In this document: positions 8,234 through 18,586 of the stretch, piece by piece | Numbering within the stretch: position 1 is the stretch's first letter | How the letters are laid out: each line of letters begins with the position of its first letter | From: Methylobacter sp. | Lineage (GTDB): Bacteria > Pseudomonadota > Gammaproteobacteria > Methylococcales > Methylomonadaceae | Direction: 5' to 3' | DNA length: 64,000 nt | Assembly: GCA_030679035.1 (NCBI GenBank) | Contig: JAUXTH010000065.1 | Coordinates: forward strand, 1-64,000 | Notes under the pieces: model-generated | Told to the model about the DNA's origin: nothing | What the model saw: only the letters and a program-made list of their open reading frames with translations | The model's database searches: none | Position numbers and translations under genes: made by a program

Positions 8234-10642
8234 TCAATGCGGCAGCTGCCTGTTCAAACGCAGTTCAGTTTCCAGCACCCGCTGCGTCGTTTGCAACACG
8301 GTGTCGGGATTTAGGCTCATCGAATCGATGCCGATTTCCACCAGGAATTCCGCCATCTCGGGATAATCTGATGGTGCTTGGCCGCAAAGGCCGCAATGTT
8401 TGCCGTTGCGCCGCGCGCCGTCAACGGCAAGGCGTATCATTTCCTTGACGCCGGGATCGCGCTCGTCAAAATCTTCGGCGATGATTGCGGAATCGCGGTC
8501 TACACCCAAGGTTAACTGGGTTAAGTCATTGGAACCGATGGAAAAGCCGTCGAAATATTCGGAAAAGGCGTCGATCTGAATGACGTTATTGGGAATCTCG
8601 CACATCACGTAAATTTCCAATCCCTGCTCGCCGCGCTTTAGGCCCAGCTGAGCCATGTAGTCGAGCACGCGCTTGGCTTCTTCTACCCGGCGGCAAAACG
8701 GGATCATCAAGATGACATTGGACAGGCCCATCTCGTTGCGCACCCGCTTCATGGCCCTGCATTCCAGAGCAAAACCTTCTGCATAAGCGGGATGGATGTA
8801 CCTAGACGCGCCGCGAAAGCCGATCATCGGGTTGGCTTCATCGAATTCAAACCAGCGCCCCCCGAGTAAGGTCGCGTATTCGTTGGTCTTAAAATCCGAC
8901 ATGCGCACGACCACGGGTTTGGGGTAAAACGCGGCGGCAATGGTGCCCACGCCTTCCGACAGTTTTTGGACAAAGTAATCCTCGGCGCCGGCGTAATTGC
9001 GTGTTAATTGGCTTAGCTGTTCCCGCTCGCCGGCATCCTGCACTCGCTCCGGGTGTATCAGCGCCATGGGATGCGCCTTGATGTATTCAGTGATGATAAA
9101 TTCCATCCTGGCCAGCCCCACGCCGTCATTGGGCAGAAAGCTGGTTTTAAAGGCCAGTTCGGGATTGCCGATATTGAGCATGATTTTGGTTTTCGGCCGT
9201 TGCAGGCCCGACAAATCGGTGCTCTTAATATCGAAGTCGAGCAGGCCGGAATAGACTTTTCCGACATCGCCCTCGGCACAGGATACGGTGACGGGGCTGT
9301 CGTGCTTGATCAAGGCTGTGGCATTATCGCAGCCGACCACGGCCGGAACGCCCAGTTCGCGGGAGACTATCGCCGCGTGGCAGGTGCGTCCGCCTCGGTT
9401 GGTGACTATCGCCGAGGCTATTTTCATGACCGGTTCCCAATCCGGCGTGGTCATATCGGCGACCAGCACATCGCCCGCTTTAAACGTGTTCAGCTGTTCG
9501 AGTTTATCGATAATCCGCGCATTGCCGGCGGCAATCTTGCTGCCCACCGCATGCCCGGTGACCATCGGTTCGGCCTGTTGTTTAAGACGATATTGCTCCA
9601 GAACCATGCCGCGCAATTGGGAAACCACGGTTTCCGGTCGCGCCTGAACGATATACAGCGTGCCGTCCAGGCCGTCTTTCGCCCATTCGATGTCCATCGG
9701 CTTGGACTGGTAATGTTTTTCTATTTTAATCGCGTAATCGGCAAGGGTCAGGACATCCGCATCGTTCAGGCAAAAACGGTTGCGTTCATCGGCCGAGGTC
9801 GCAATATTGCGGGTCGGCTCACGGGTGCGGCCGTCGCTGTAAACCATTTTGATTTTCTTCGCGCCCAAGGTACGCCGTAATACCGCCCGGTGGCCCTGCT
9901 CAAAAGTGGGCTTGTGTACATAAAACTCGTCGGGGTCTACTGCGCCTTGTACGACGTTTTCACCCAGCCCGTACGCGCCGGTAATAAACACCACATCCCT
10001 GAATCCCGACTCGGTATCCAGCGAAAACATCACGCCGCTGGCATCAAGATCCGAGCGCACCATTTTCATAATGCCTATCGACAGGGCCAGCTTGAAATGG
10101 TCGAAGCCCTGGTCAATGCGGTAATGTATCGCGCGGTCGGTGAACAGGCTGGCAAAACAGCGCTTGCAGGCGTCCAGCAGCTCCTGATCCCCGCGTATAT
10201 TAAGGTAGGTATCCTGTTGCCCGGCAAAACTGGCGGTCGGCAAGTCCTCTGCGGTGGCGGAACTGCGTACCGCAACGCTTAAGTCGTCGCCATACTGTTT
10301 TTTCAATTGGTTGAACGCCTCGATAATTTGCTGCTCAAGGTCTACAGGGAAGGGCGCGGCATAGATTATTTCTCTTGCCTTGCGCGCACGACTGGCAAGA
10401 TCGGCGACATCGTCGTGATGCAAATCATCTAATGCCTGATGCAGCGCTTCCCAGCCCTGCGCTTGATCCAGCACATAGCGGTAAGCTTCGGCGGTCACCG
10501 CAAAGCCGTTGGGGATCTGGATGCCCTGGGGTGTCAATTCCCGGTACATCTCGCCTAACGAGGCATTCTTGCCGCCTACCAGAGGCACATCGTCAATCGT
10601 TAATTCATTAAACCAACGGATATAGTTTGCTTGCTCGGACAT
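8234..10642 (-). CDS. ppsA: Phosphoenolpyruvate synthase
   Basis: PEP synthase converts pyruvate, ATP and water to PEP, AMP and phosphate for gluconeogenesis. The 802 residues fit the family. The N-terminal ATP-binding domain has SVAVRSSATAEDLPTASFAGQQ; the swivelling phosphohistidine domain has GGRTCHAAIVSRELGVPA near residue 420, with the catalytic His; the C-terminal barrel has IGSNDLTQLTLGVDRDS and the Cys-bearing CGLCGQAPSDYP. Two ATGs lie in tandem: the second (10642) has AAGGAG at five bases, so I prefer it to 10645. A candidate small RNA is read in the opposite direction from inside its upstream region. In one-carbon users this enzyme helps to link pyruvate to sugar phosphates, but that role here is inference. 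Confidence 0.97.
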   Translation of the reverse strand: MSEQANYIRWFNELTIDDVPLVGGKNASLGEMYRELTPQGIQIPNGFAVTAEAYRYVLDQAQGWEALHQALDDLHHDDVADLASRARKAREIIYAAPFPVDLEQQIIEAFNQLKKQYGDDLSVAVRSSATAEDLPTASFAGQQDTYLNIRGDQELLDACKRCFASLFTDRAIHYRIDQGFDHFKLALSIGIMKMVRSDLDASGVMFSLDTESGFRDVVFITGAYGLGENVVQGAVDPDEFYVHKPTFEQGHRAVLRRTLGAKKIKMVYSDGRTREPTRNIATSADERNRFCLNDADVLTLADYAIKIEKHYQSKPMDIEWAKDGLDGTLYIVQARPETVVSQLRGMVLEQYRLKQQAEPMVTGHAVGSKIAAGNARIIDKLEQLNTFKAGDVLVADMTTPDWEPVMKIASAIVTNRGGRTCHAAIVSRELGVPAVVGCDNATALIKHDSPVTVSCAEGDVGKVYSGLLDFDIKSTDLSGLQRPKTKIMLNIGNPELAFKTSFLPNDGVGLARMEFIITEYIKAHPMALIHPERVQDAGEREQLSQLTRNYAGAEDYFVQKLSEGVGTIAAAFYPKPVVVRMSDFKTNEYATLLGGRWFEFDEANPMIGFRGASRYIHPAYAEGFALECRAMKRVRNEMGLSNVILMIPFCRRVEEAKRVLDYMAQLGLKRGEQGLEIYVMCEIPNNVIQIDAFSEYFDGFSIGSNDLTQLTLGVDRDSAIIAEDFDERDPGVKEMIRLAVDGARRNGKHCGLCGQAPSDYPEMAEFLVEIGIDSMSLNPDTVLQTTQRVLETELRLNRQLPH

Positions 10643-10673
10643 CATAGCTCCTTAATTATTCAGGATATGGGTA

Positions 10674-10702
10674 TTGAAAAGTAACCAGGGTTTATCTATT
10701 AA
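10674..10702 (+). promoter_or_regulatory. Sigma-70 type promoter for a candidate small RNA
   Basis: TTGAAA (10674-10679) and TATTAA (10697-10702) are separated by exactly 17 bases on the + strand. No protein gene lies downstream on this strand before a strong terminator at 10823-10855, which points to a short RNA starting near 10709. Confidence 0.5.
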
Positions 10703-10708
10703 ATTCAA

Positions 10709-10855
10709 TAGCTTGTAAAAAATAACCCCGGTTATTATCTGTGACAAAATGCCGCATTATCATTTTGTCTTTACGTTGATAGCATATCAATATGCGCTCT
10801 TACTTACCGGCCCTTGGTAAGGGGGAGCTTAAGTCGATTAGGCTCCCTTTTTTTT
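10709..10855 (+). ncRNA. Candidate small RNA, about 150 nt
   Basis: Between a good promoter (10674-10702) and a strong intrinsic terminator there is a run of stable hairpins and no coding frame. These are AATAAC cccg GTTATT (10721-10736), a perfect 9-base-pair stem GACAAAATG / CATTTTGTC with a 9-base loop (10743-10769), TTGATA gca TATCAA (10776-10790), CTTACC / GGTAAG (10803-10821), and the terminator stem. The layout is that of a bacterial trans-acting small RNA. It does not look like 6S, SRP, tmRNA or RNase P RNA. It is divergent from ppsA, whose start lies about 65 bases to the left. Expression is not shown by sequence alone. Confidence 0.5.
10823..10855 (+). terminator. Intrinsic terminator of the candidate small RNA
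   Basis: GGGAGCTTAA (10823-10832) pairs with TTAGGCTCCC (10838-10847), with one T-G wobble and a five-base loop, followed by eight T (10848-10855). No + strand gene ends here, which is the main reason for proposing an RNA gene upstream. Confidence 0.8.
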
Positions 10856-10908
10856 GAATTTTTTTGTTGACTTCAGCATTCAAATTTAACAATCAAGCAC
10901 CTGCAATC

Positions 10909-11121
10909 TTATCCACAATTCCTGTGGATAACTCTGTGCAAAAGATCTAAATAACTCGATTAAGGCGCGATAGAGCCTGCGTCTTTGTTAGATTGTAGTG
11001 TTTTTGTACATAAACATTTTTATATTACAATCAATTGCTTGCGCTTGTAATTTATGGATGACAAGGGTTTGATCCAGGGCCGACATCATCAGTTATTGTA
11101 ACAAAGTCAATCTGTGCATAA
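10909..11121. other. DnaA-box cluster in a long AT-rich gap
   Basis: Two perfect DnaA boxes face each other, TTATCCACA (10909-10917) and TGTGGATAA (10923-10931); a third, TGTGCAAAA (10935-10943), and a fourth, TGTGCATAA (11113-11121), also fit the TTWTNCACA consensus on the reverse strand. One-mismatch sites occur at 11005-11013 and near 11138. The flanks are AT-rich, with T-runs at 10848-10866. Genes to the left mostly run leftward and, from 15.4 kb on, mostly rightward, as around an origin, although glpK and its neighbours do not fit. This may be oriC, a datA-like titration site, or DnaA control of ppsA. dnaA and dnaN are not in the window. The rest of the gap up to 11273 shows no gene. Confidence 0.45.
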
Positions 11122-11273
11122 ACAATGCCTGATAAGTTTATGAACAGGCTAAACTTTAACCGATTGCAAGTCTTTTTTTACCGAGTTTACCGCGTTTTTA
11201 ATGACGGCCTGTCAAGATAAAAATAAATTCTTTTGCAGCGAAAAATCAGTAAGACAATAGGGTATTACAATTT

Positions 11274-11621
11274 TTATTGCCGGGAGCGTTTTTGTTTCGG
11301 TAATACGCCAACATAGTACACCGCAAGAAACACAAAACCGATACTGAAAAACACCTTGGAAAAAGGCCTAAAACTGTCATTAAAAAAGAACTCGCCGATC
11401 ATCCAAATCGCATTACCGCATATCCAGCTGCAGATCGCTAAATTATGAAACAGGTTAGCGGTGTTTTTTCGTCCCAGCCAAGTGATATGAAAAGCGGCCA
11501 AAATCGTCGGCACGATCATGATCATCCCGCCAAGCTTCCATTCCATCATCCAGCACGTATCTTTCAATAGCCATAACACGATGTGGAAATTTTCATATTC
11601 TCGAAGTTTTGTCTCTATCAT
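11274..11621 (-). CDS. Small membrane protein of unknown function
   Basis: 115 residues with three hydrophobic helices (about 33-48, 60-77 and 90-107) and a basic tail ending KQKRSRQ. The middle helix is rich in Trp, Cys and Phe (NLAICSWICGNAIWMIGEFFF). I recognise no family. It starts 10 bases after the glpK stop codon; the site AAGGCTTGCCGA before its ATG overlaps the end of glpK, so the two genes are almost certainly one operon. It is not an aquaglyceroporin: it is too short and lacks NPA motifs. A role linked to glycerol is only guilt by association. Confidence 0.7.
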   Translation of the reverse strand: MIETKLREYENFHIVLWLLKDTCWMMEWKLGGMIMIVPTILAAFHITWLGRKNTANLFHNLAICSWICGNAIWMIGEFFFNDSFRPFSKVFFSIGFVFLAVYYVGVLPKQKRSRQ

Positions 11622-11631
11622 TCGGCAAGCC

Positions 11632-13116
<1,485 letters not shown>

Positions 13117-13319
13117 TGCTTTCACCTTGAAGGGCATGGGGGTAACCGGAGCTGTTTTCGAGTATGCTTGGGCCTGATGGGGTTGTTGCCCAGTTCGAAA
13201 TGTAAGTGTAGCCACTTAGCCCTGGCACCGCAAAAAACGATAGAAGCGGAGTTGAAAACTGCTTCGCTTAGGAGACGAGCCGTCGTTGTTCCTCAGACAG
13301 TTGTGTATAACGATGAGCG

Positions 13320-13348
13320 CGGGAGTGCAAGCTTTGCCTGCACTCCCG
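13320..13348. repeat. Palindromic repeat between YjdF-like gene and glpK
   Basis: CGGGAGTGCA (13320-13329) pairs with TGCACTCCCG (13339-13348). It is preceded by TATAACGATGAGC, a string that recurs near 48927-48940, so this is part of a dispersed repeat. The hairpin lies just after the end of the DUF2238 gene on the complementary side and upstream of nothing else. Confidence 0.6.
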
Positions 13349-13351
13349 GCC

Positions 13352-13957
13352 TTACGACAATCCCGCCACCAACCTGCCAAGTTGCCGGTCATGAATGCGA
13401 CTTAACAGCGCCAATGCCAGTATCGCGCCAAGCAGCGCATAAGCCATGTCCGACTGCGTATCCCAAATATAGCCTTGAGTGCCTAAAAATGCATCGGCGG
13501 CTTCCTTGCTCAAAATCGCAACCCACCATTCAATCAGCTCGTAAAAGGCGCTGATCGCAAGACAGATGCAGATGATGAAAAAATTAAGCCATTTGATGCT
13601 ATCCACGACATGGTTCCTGATAATGATTTCTCTAGCGATGATGGCGGGGATAAAGCCTTGGGCAAAATGACCGAGTTTATCGTAATTATTGCGGTCTAAA
13701 TTGAAGCTGTCTTTTAGCCAGTCGAACAGCGGGACTTCGGCGTAGGTGTAATGTCCGCCGACCATTAAGATAAGGCTGTGGACCAGTATCAAGCTATAAG
13801 CCAAATCGGTTAAGCGGAATGTACGGCGCGTCGTGACAAGCACAACAAAGGCGATCATTGCAGGCGCTGTTTCAAGCACCCAGGTCAGGTAATCTTTGGG
13901 ATAGATGCCTGACCAAAGCAGCGCCGAAAAAAATATTCCCAGCCATGTTTTATTCAT
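13352..13957 (-). CDS. DUF2238 (YjdF family) inner-membrane protein
   Basis: 201 residues with about six membrane helices. The segments NYDKLGHFAQGFIPAIIARE, SAFYELIEWW and GYIWDTQSDMAYALLGA are the hallmark of the DUF2238/YjdF family, whose acidic and His residues in the membrane (D, H, E, E, W, D) look functional but whose role is unknown. It starts three bases after the upstream glutaredoxin-like gene ends, so the two are co-transcribed. No close partner gene helps to assign a function. Confidence 0.85.
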   Translation of the reverse strand: MNKTWLGIFFSALLWSGIYPKDYLTWVLETAPAMIAFVVLVTTRRTFRLTDLAYSLILVHSLILMVGGHYTYAEVPLFDWLKDSFNLDRNNYDKLGHFAQGFIPAIIAREIIIRNHVVDSIKWLNFFIICICLAISAFYELIEWWVAILSKEAADAFLGTQGYIWDTQSDMAYALLGAILALALLSRIHDRQLGRLVAGLS

Positions 13958-13960
13958 GGT

Positions 13961-14407
13961 CTATTTAGCTAATGCTTGTTGATAGGTGTCTTCGCTAAAT
14001 CCACGGATGGCGGCACCATTAATGACTGCTAATGGAATGCCGCTATAACCCGGATCAAGCGTTTTTTTGCGCGCTGCGGCATCAAGGTCTTGCTCAATAT
14101 CATAGGCGGTAAAAGCAATAGCATTCTTGCGCAGATAGGCGATGGCTTTTTTGCAATAAGGACACCAACTGGTGACGTAAAGGTCGACTTTCGGCGCCGC
14201 TACAGGTTGAGCCTTGTTATCGACTGGAGCCGGTTGAGGGGATTTTACTTCAAGCTCATTACGGTTTTCTATGGAGACCGGATGAGCGGGTTTTGATCCG
14301 GAGAAATGCGATTTTCCGTCGGCATCGGTCCATTTGTAGATTTCAGCCTGGGCGGGTAATGCGAATGTCAGCGCAATTAACAGAATAAGCGATGGGTTAA
14401 TAATCAT
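13961..14407 (-). CDS. Exported glutaredoxin-like protein with DUF4124 domain
   Basis: 148 residues in three parts. A signal peptide (about 1-21, ending PAQA) exports it. A DUF4124 domain at 22-40 has the pattern IYKWTDADGKSHFS. A glutaredoxin fold at 73-148 carries the redox motif CPYC (C82 and C85) in YVTSWCPYCKKA, a cis-proline in YSGIPLAVINGAAIRGF, and the expected glycine. DUF4124-glutaredoxin fusions are known in proteobacteria; a periplasmic glutaredoxin is unusual because glutathione is mostly cytoplasmic, so it may use another reductant. It is joined to the DUF2238 gene by a three-base gap. RBS: AGGAACCCACGCC before ATG. Confidence 0.88.
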   Translation of the reverse strand: MIINPSLILLIALTFALPAQAEIYKWTDADGKSHFSGSKPAHPVSIENRNELEVKSPQPAPVDNKAQPVAAPKVDLYVTSWCPYCKKAIAYLRKNAIAFTAYDIEQDLDAAARKKTLDPGYSGIPLAVINGAAIRGFSEDTYQQALAK

Positions 14408-14438
14408 GGCGTGGGTTCCTGCGTTTGGATGATTAAAT

Positions 14439-15281
14439 TTATTCAGGTTCTTGGCAACTACTATGTCCCTGTTTGGTACAAAGCTGGTAGTTTAATTGAC
14501 TCGCCCAGTATTGGTAGGCTTGCTCAACATCATCCCAACTGTCGAAAGCCCCCATTATAGTTTTTCCTCCTGCCCGGCAGTCTGCCGAAGCCATCAGCAA
14601 TTCGCCGGTTTGCGAGTCGGTGATTTTTCCCTCGACACTGGCTTTGCCCACATAAGATTCGGTGCCTGTCGCCAACATTTTAAGCAGCGATAAGGCGCGG
14701 GCCGATGGATAGAAGGCGGTATACAAATCCAGCAGCAGTATCGAGGATTCCGCATCGGTGATGGCAAATTGGACGCGTAGCGTGTCGGGGCCGGAATGGG
14801 TGACCAGTTTGAAATTCTTCTTTAAGGCTTCGCGCATTTTGTATTCAAACAGTTCTTTAAACTTGTGGTTATCAGCGTGCGTCATGTCATTGAGGTCGGA
14901 ATCGGGCAGTTTACTGATAACGACGGGATCTAAAATAATCTTTTTATAACCGGCCCAGTTAGTGCCGTCTTTCCAGAAGCTTAGTAAGGCATCGCCGTCT
15001 TCACCGTCTTTAAGCAGGGAGTAATCATCCAGAAAGTGCGACGTTTCTACATACCGGGCCTGATAGGTTCTCGCGCAACCGGCGCTGAGCAGGAAAAGGG
15101 TAATGACGGCAATAAGCTTAATGGTTGACGTGTATAGGCTGGTTCCCAAGCTCCAGCTTGGTAACCCAGTCTTGGAAGCTCCAGCTTCCTGTCTCGCGAA
15201 GCTGGAGCTTCGCCTCCTGAATTCCCAAGCCGGAGCTTGGGAACTAGCGACTTGGTTAATCGGGGTTGATAGGGTGGGCAT
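14439..15281 (-). CDS. DUF3313 family lipoprotein, start disturbed by a repeat
   Basis: The mature protein begins at the lipobox LLSAGC (Cys 69 of the longest frame) after a hydrophobic stretch IKLIAVITLFLLSAG, and continues with the DUF3313 pattern (YSLLKDGEDGDALLSFWKDG, ILDPVVI, LRVQFAITDAESS, GKITDSQTGELL). The first 50 residues of the frame are encoded by a GC-rich palindromic repeat (15141-15244) and cannot belong to a signal peptide. No good start lies close to the hydrophobic segment: TTG at 15149 is possible but poorly placed, and ATT codons are the only others. The repeat may have replaced the original start, leaving the gene poorly translated or silent. Function of the family is unknown; anchored to the envelope if expressed. 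Confidence 0.7.
   Translation of the reverse strand: MPTLSTPINQVASSQAPAWEFRRRSSSFARQEAGASKTGLPSWSLGTSLYTSTIKLIAVITLFLLSAGCARTYQARYVETSHFLDDYSLLKDGEDGDALLSFWKDGTNWAGYKKIILDPVVISKLPDSDLNDMTHADNHKFKELFEYKMREALKKNFKLVTHSGPDTLRVQFAITDAESSILLLDLYTAFYPSARALSLLKMLATGTESYVGKASVEGKITDSQTGELLMASADCRAGGKTIMGAFDSWDDVEQAYQYWASQLNYQLCTKQGHSSCQEPE
15141..15244. repeat. Compound palindromic repeat in the 5' end of the DUF3313 gene
   Basis: Repeated GGAGCTT/AAGCTCC units form nested hairpins: GGTTCCCAAGCTCCAGCTTGG at the left is mirrored by CCCAAGCCGGAGCTTGGGAAC at the right, with GGAAGCTCCAGCTTCC and GCGAAGCTGGAGCTTCGC between. The unit is typical of a dispersed repeat rather than coding DNA, though the lipoprotein frame runs through it. 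Confidence 0.75.
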
Positions 15282-15317
15282 AGGGGCATCAAATCCTGTT
15301 CACTAAAGTGCGCGTGT

Positions 15318-15346
15318 TTGTGTTAATCGGGCTTTGCTCGTATATT
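15318..15346 (+). promoter_or_regulatory. Predicted sigma-70 promoter of uvrA
   Basis: TTGTGT (15318-15323) and TATATT (15341-15346) are 17 bases apart, 32 bases before the uvrA start. The -10 box lies in a perfect odd palindrome, CGTATA t TATACG (15339-15351), which could be an operator. No CTGT-N8-ACAG LexA box is visible in this gap, although uvrA is SOS-controlled in E. coli. Confidence 0.45.
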
Positions 15347-15377
15347 ATACGGTTGTTTTAATTGCCGGAAATATTTA

Positions 15378-18194
15378 ATGGATACGATCAGCATTCGTGG
15401 CGCCAGAACGCATAACCTGAAAAATATCGACCTTGATCTGCCCAGGGATCAGCTTATCGTCATCACCGGGCTGTCCGGCTCGGGTAAGTCATCGTTGGCC
15501 TTCGACACCATTTATGCAGAAGGCCAACGGCGCTATGTGGAATCCTTGTCTACCTATGCCCGCCAGTTTCTATCGATCATGGAAAAGCCGGATGTCGACC
15601 ATATCGAAGGCCTGTCCCCGGCTATTTCCATTGAGCAAAAATCCACGTCGCACAACCCTAGATCCACGGTCGGCACCATCACCGAAATCTACGATTATTT
15701 ACGACTGCTTTATGCCCGAGCGGGGACGCCGCGATGCCCTGAACATCACGCTTCGCTAGAGGCGCAAACCGTCAGCCAGATGGTTGACCATGTGCTGTCG
15801 CAGCCCCAAGATCAGCGCTGGATGCTGCTGGCGCCGGTGGTCAACGACCGCAAAGGCGAACATATCCAGTTGCTCGACGACCTGCGCGCCCAGGGCTTCA
15901 TCCGCGCCCGGATCGACGGCACGGTGTACGACCTGGACGAGCCGCCGGTGCTGGATTTAAAAAAGAAACACACCATCGAGGTCATCGTCGACCGCTTCAA
16001 GATCCGCGACGACATCGCGTTAAGACTATCCGAATCCTTCGAGACCGCGCTGCGCATCGCCGACGGCATCGCTATTGCCGCCTGTATAGATGACGCGACC
16101 GAGCTGATGTTTTCCGAGCGCTATGCCTGTCCTCTTTGTGGTTACAGTCTGACCGAACTGGAGCCGCGCATCTTCTCGTTCAACAATCCCAAGGGCGCGT
16201 GTAGCAGTTGCGACGGATTGGGCGTGCGTCAGCATTTCGATCCCGAGCTGATTATCCATAATCCCGATATCAGCCTTGCCGGGGGCGCGATTCGCGGCTG
16301 GGATCGGCGCAACGCCTATTATTACCAAATCATCTGTTCGTTGGCCAAGCACTATAACTTCGACCCGGAAGCGCCGTTTTCGGAGCTGTCCAAGGAACAT
16401 CAGGCCGTTATTCTTTACGGCAGCGGTCATGAGGAGATTGAATTCAAGTTCATGGCCGGAACCGGATCGGTCAAGAAGAAACGCCATAGCTTTGAAGGCA
16501 TCATCGCCAATATGGATCGGCGTTACCACGAGACCGACTCGCAACTGGTGCGCGATGAACTGGCCAAATATCTGTCCCAGAAACCCTGTAGCGTTTGCGA
16601 GGGCGCAAGGCTTAATGTTTCGGCCAGAAATGTGTTTGTCGAGGATTTGCCGATCCATCATTTGACCCGCTTCCCGATTCGCAAATCCTTGGACTTTTTT
16701 GCGCAGCTTAATCTGACCGGCAAGCGCGGCGAAGTTGCGGCAAAAATCGTCAAGGAAATCCAGGAACGGCTGGAATTCCTGGTCAATGTAGGCCTCGATT
16801 ATTTAACGCTGGATCGCAGCGCGGACACGCTGTCCGGCGGCGAAGCTCAGCGCATCCGTCTTGCCAGCCAGATCGGCGCGGGTCTGGTCGGCGTGATGTA
16901 TGTGCTGGATGAGCCGTCGATAGGTCTGCATCAGCGCGACAACCAGCGCCTGTTGAACACCTTGTTCCGCCTGCGCGACCTGGGCAATACCGTGATCGTG
17001 GTTGAGCATGACGAGGATGCGATCCGTTCGGCCCAGCATATTGTCGATATAGGTCCCGGCGCCGGCGTGCATGGCGGGCAGATCATTGCGCAAGGTACGC
17101 TGGAAGACATCCTTAACAATAAAGACTCATTAACCGGCCAGTATTTATCGGGAAAAATCGGCATTACCGTGCCCGAAAAATTAACGCCTGTCGATAAAGA
17201 CAAACAGATCGTCATTCGCAATGCGCATGGCAATAACCTGAAGAATGTCGATATTTCATTTCCTATCGGCCTACTGACCTGTGTAACCGGCGTCTCCGGT
17301 TCAGGCAAATCGACGCTGATAAACGACACCTTATACTGTCATGCGGCGCGATTGATTAACCGCGCCGGAGTCATTCCAGCGCCTTGCGATGCTATCGAAG
17401 GCCTGGAACATTTCGATAAAGTCGTCGATATAGACCAAAGCCCGATAGGCCGCACGCCGCGTTCGAATCCGGCTACCTATACCGGGCTGTTTACGCCAAT
17501 ACGCGAATTATTTTCGGCGACGCCGGAAGCGCGTTCGCGCGGTTATACGCCCGGCCGGTTCAGCTTTAACGTCAAAGGCGGCCGTTGCGAAGCCTGCAAA
17601 GGCGATGGCGTGATTAAGGTCGAAATGCATTTTCTGCCCGATATTTTCGTCCATTGCGACAGTTGCGGCGGCAAACGATATAATCGGGAGACGCTGGAAA
17701 TACGCTACAAAGGCAAAACCATCAACCAGGTGCTGGACATGACCGTCGAAGATGCGGCCGAATTTTTCAGCCCGGTGCCGACGCTGGCGCGTAAACTGCA
17801 AACCTTGGTCGAAGTGGGCTTGAGCTACATCACCCTGGGGCAGAATGCGACCACGCTGTCCGGCGGCGAAGCGCAGCGGGTAAAGCTTGCCAAAGAACTG
17901 TCCAAACGCGATACCGGCAAAACCTTATATATACTGGATGAGCCGACCACCGGCCTGCATTTCCACGACATCAAGCAATTGTTGAACGTGCTGCATACCC
18001 TGCGCGATCACGGCAATACCGTCATCGTCATCGAACACAATCTGGATGTGATCAAAACCGCAGACTGGATCATCGACATGGGGCCGGAAGGCGGCGATGG
18101 AGGAGGGACGCTGGTTGCAGAAGGTACGCCGAAACAGGTTTCCGAAAATAAGGCCTCGCATACCGGTGAGTATTTGAAGCGGTTTTTTGAGTAA
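15378..18194 (+). CDS. uvrA: Excinuclease ABC subunit A
   Basis: UvrA finds DNA damage for nucleotide excision repair and loads UvrB. The 938 residues fit the family. There are two ABC ATPase halves: Walker [10 protein letters not shown] at about 30-38 and GVSGSGKST near 640, with signatures [12 protein letters not shown] near 487 and [12 protein letters not shown] near 826. Zinc-binding pairs are CPLC...CSSC near 250-280 and CEAC...CDSC near 737-763. The order uvrA, MFS transporter, ssb is found in many gammaproteobacteria. Start: ATG at 15378 giving [16 protein letters not shown], the usual N-terminus. Confidence 0.98.
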   Translation: MDTISIRGARTHNLKNIDLDLPRDQLIVITGLSGSGKSSLAFDTIYAEGQRRYVESLSTYARQFLSIMEKPDVDHIEGLSPAISIEQKSTSHNPRSTVGTITEIYDYLRLLYARAGTPRCPEHHASLEAQTVSQMVDHVLSQPQDQRWMLLAPVVNDRKGEHIQLLDDLRAQGFIRARIDGTVYDLDEPPVLDLKKKHTIEVIVDRFKIRDDIALRLSESFETALRIADGIAIAACIDDATELMFSERYACPLCGYSLTELEPRIFSFNNPKGACSSCDGLGVRQHFDPELIIHNPDISLAGGAIRGWDRRNAYYYQIICSLAKHYNFDPEAPFSELSKEHQAVILYGSGHEEIEFKFMAGTGSVKKKRHSFEGIIANMDRRYHETDSQLVRDELAKYLSQKPCSVCEGARLNVSARNVFVEDLPIHHLTRFPIRKSLDFFAQLNLTGKRGEVAAKIVKEIQERLEFLVNVGLDYLTLDRSADTLSGGEAQRIRLASQIGAGLVGVMYVLDEPSIGLHQRDNQRLLNTLFRLRDLGNTVIVVEHDEDAIRSAQHIVDIGPGAGVHGGQIIAQGTLEDILNNKDSLTGQYLSGKIGITVPEKLTPVDKDKQIVIRNAHGNNLKNVDISFPIGLLTCVTGVSGSGKSTLINDTLYCHAARLINRAGVIPAPCDAIEGLEHFDKVVDIDQSPIGRTPRSNPATYTGLFTPIRELFSATPEARSRGYTPGRFSFNVKGGRCEACKGDGVIKVEMHFLPDIFVHCDSCGGKRYNRETLEIRYKGKTINQVLDMTVEDAAEFFSPVPTLARKLQTLVEVGLSYITLGQNATTLSGGEAQRVKLAKELSKRDTGKTLYILDEPTTGLHFHDIKQLLNVLHTLRDHGNTVIVIEHNLDVIKTADWIIDMGPEGGDGGGTLVAEGTPKQVSENKASHTGEYLKRFFE

Positions 18195-18216
18195 TACAAT
18201 TAGAAGGTTTTAAATA

Positions 18217-18543
18217 ATGATCAACAAATTAAATTCATTCGTCTTCGAATACATTAGATTCATTGAAATGCTCGGCGTGCTGATGCGAATTTTCAGTTTC
18301 TCGCTGGTCAGTTGGATGGGCCCGGAAAGTCCGTTTATGTTCGTCTGGGCGTTTAATACCACAGATGCGGTGATACTTTCCTGGTGCTCGATACTCAAGA
18401 AAGACAGCGCCTATACCTTGCTGAACGTGTTCTGGATTATGGTCGGCGTTGTCGGCATGTTAAGAGCCAGTCATTTTTCGGTGATTGATGTAAAAACCGC
18501 TTTGCTGCACTTGATTACTCAGACTCTGGCGCTGTTTAGTTAA
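18217..18543 (+). CDS. Small membrane protein of unknown function
   Basis: 108 residues, begun 22 bases after uvrA with AGAAGG nine bases before the ATG. Three hydrophobic helices can be seen (about 20-34, 42-58 and 68-84), the middle one with the motif FVWAFNTTDAVILSWCSILKK. The pattern somewhat recalls small PQ-loop-like membrane proteins, but I cannot confirm that. The stop codon lies in a perfect palindrome, GGCGCTGTTTA gt TAAACAGCGCC (18528-18551), which would end or stabilise the uvrA transcript. Probably co-transcribed with uvrA; no function can be given. Confidence 0.65.
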   Translation: MINKLNSFVFEYIRFIEMLGVLMRIFSFSLVSWMGPESPFMFVWAFNTTDAVILSWCSILKKDSAYTLLNVFWIMVGVVGMLRASHFSVIDVKTALLHLITQTLALFS

Positions 18544-18586
18544 ACAGCGCCCCACGCACAATTGAACGAATGCGGTAAACAAAGCT

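Noticed and set aside
9053-9880. Rightward frame of 275 codons inside ppsA
   Set aside because: Antisense to conserved ppsA, no ribosome binding site and an atypical composition.
10709-10855. 6S RNA as identity of the candidate small RNA
   Set aside because: The two ends do not pair to form a long closing stem, and no central bubble is visible.
15282-15377. LexA box before uvrA
   Set aside because: No CTGT-N8-ACAG or close variant is present; only an unrelated odd palindrome over the -10 box.
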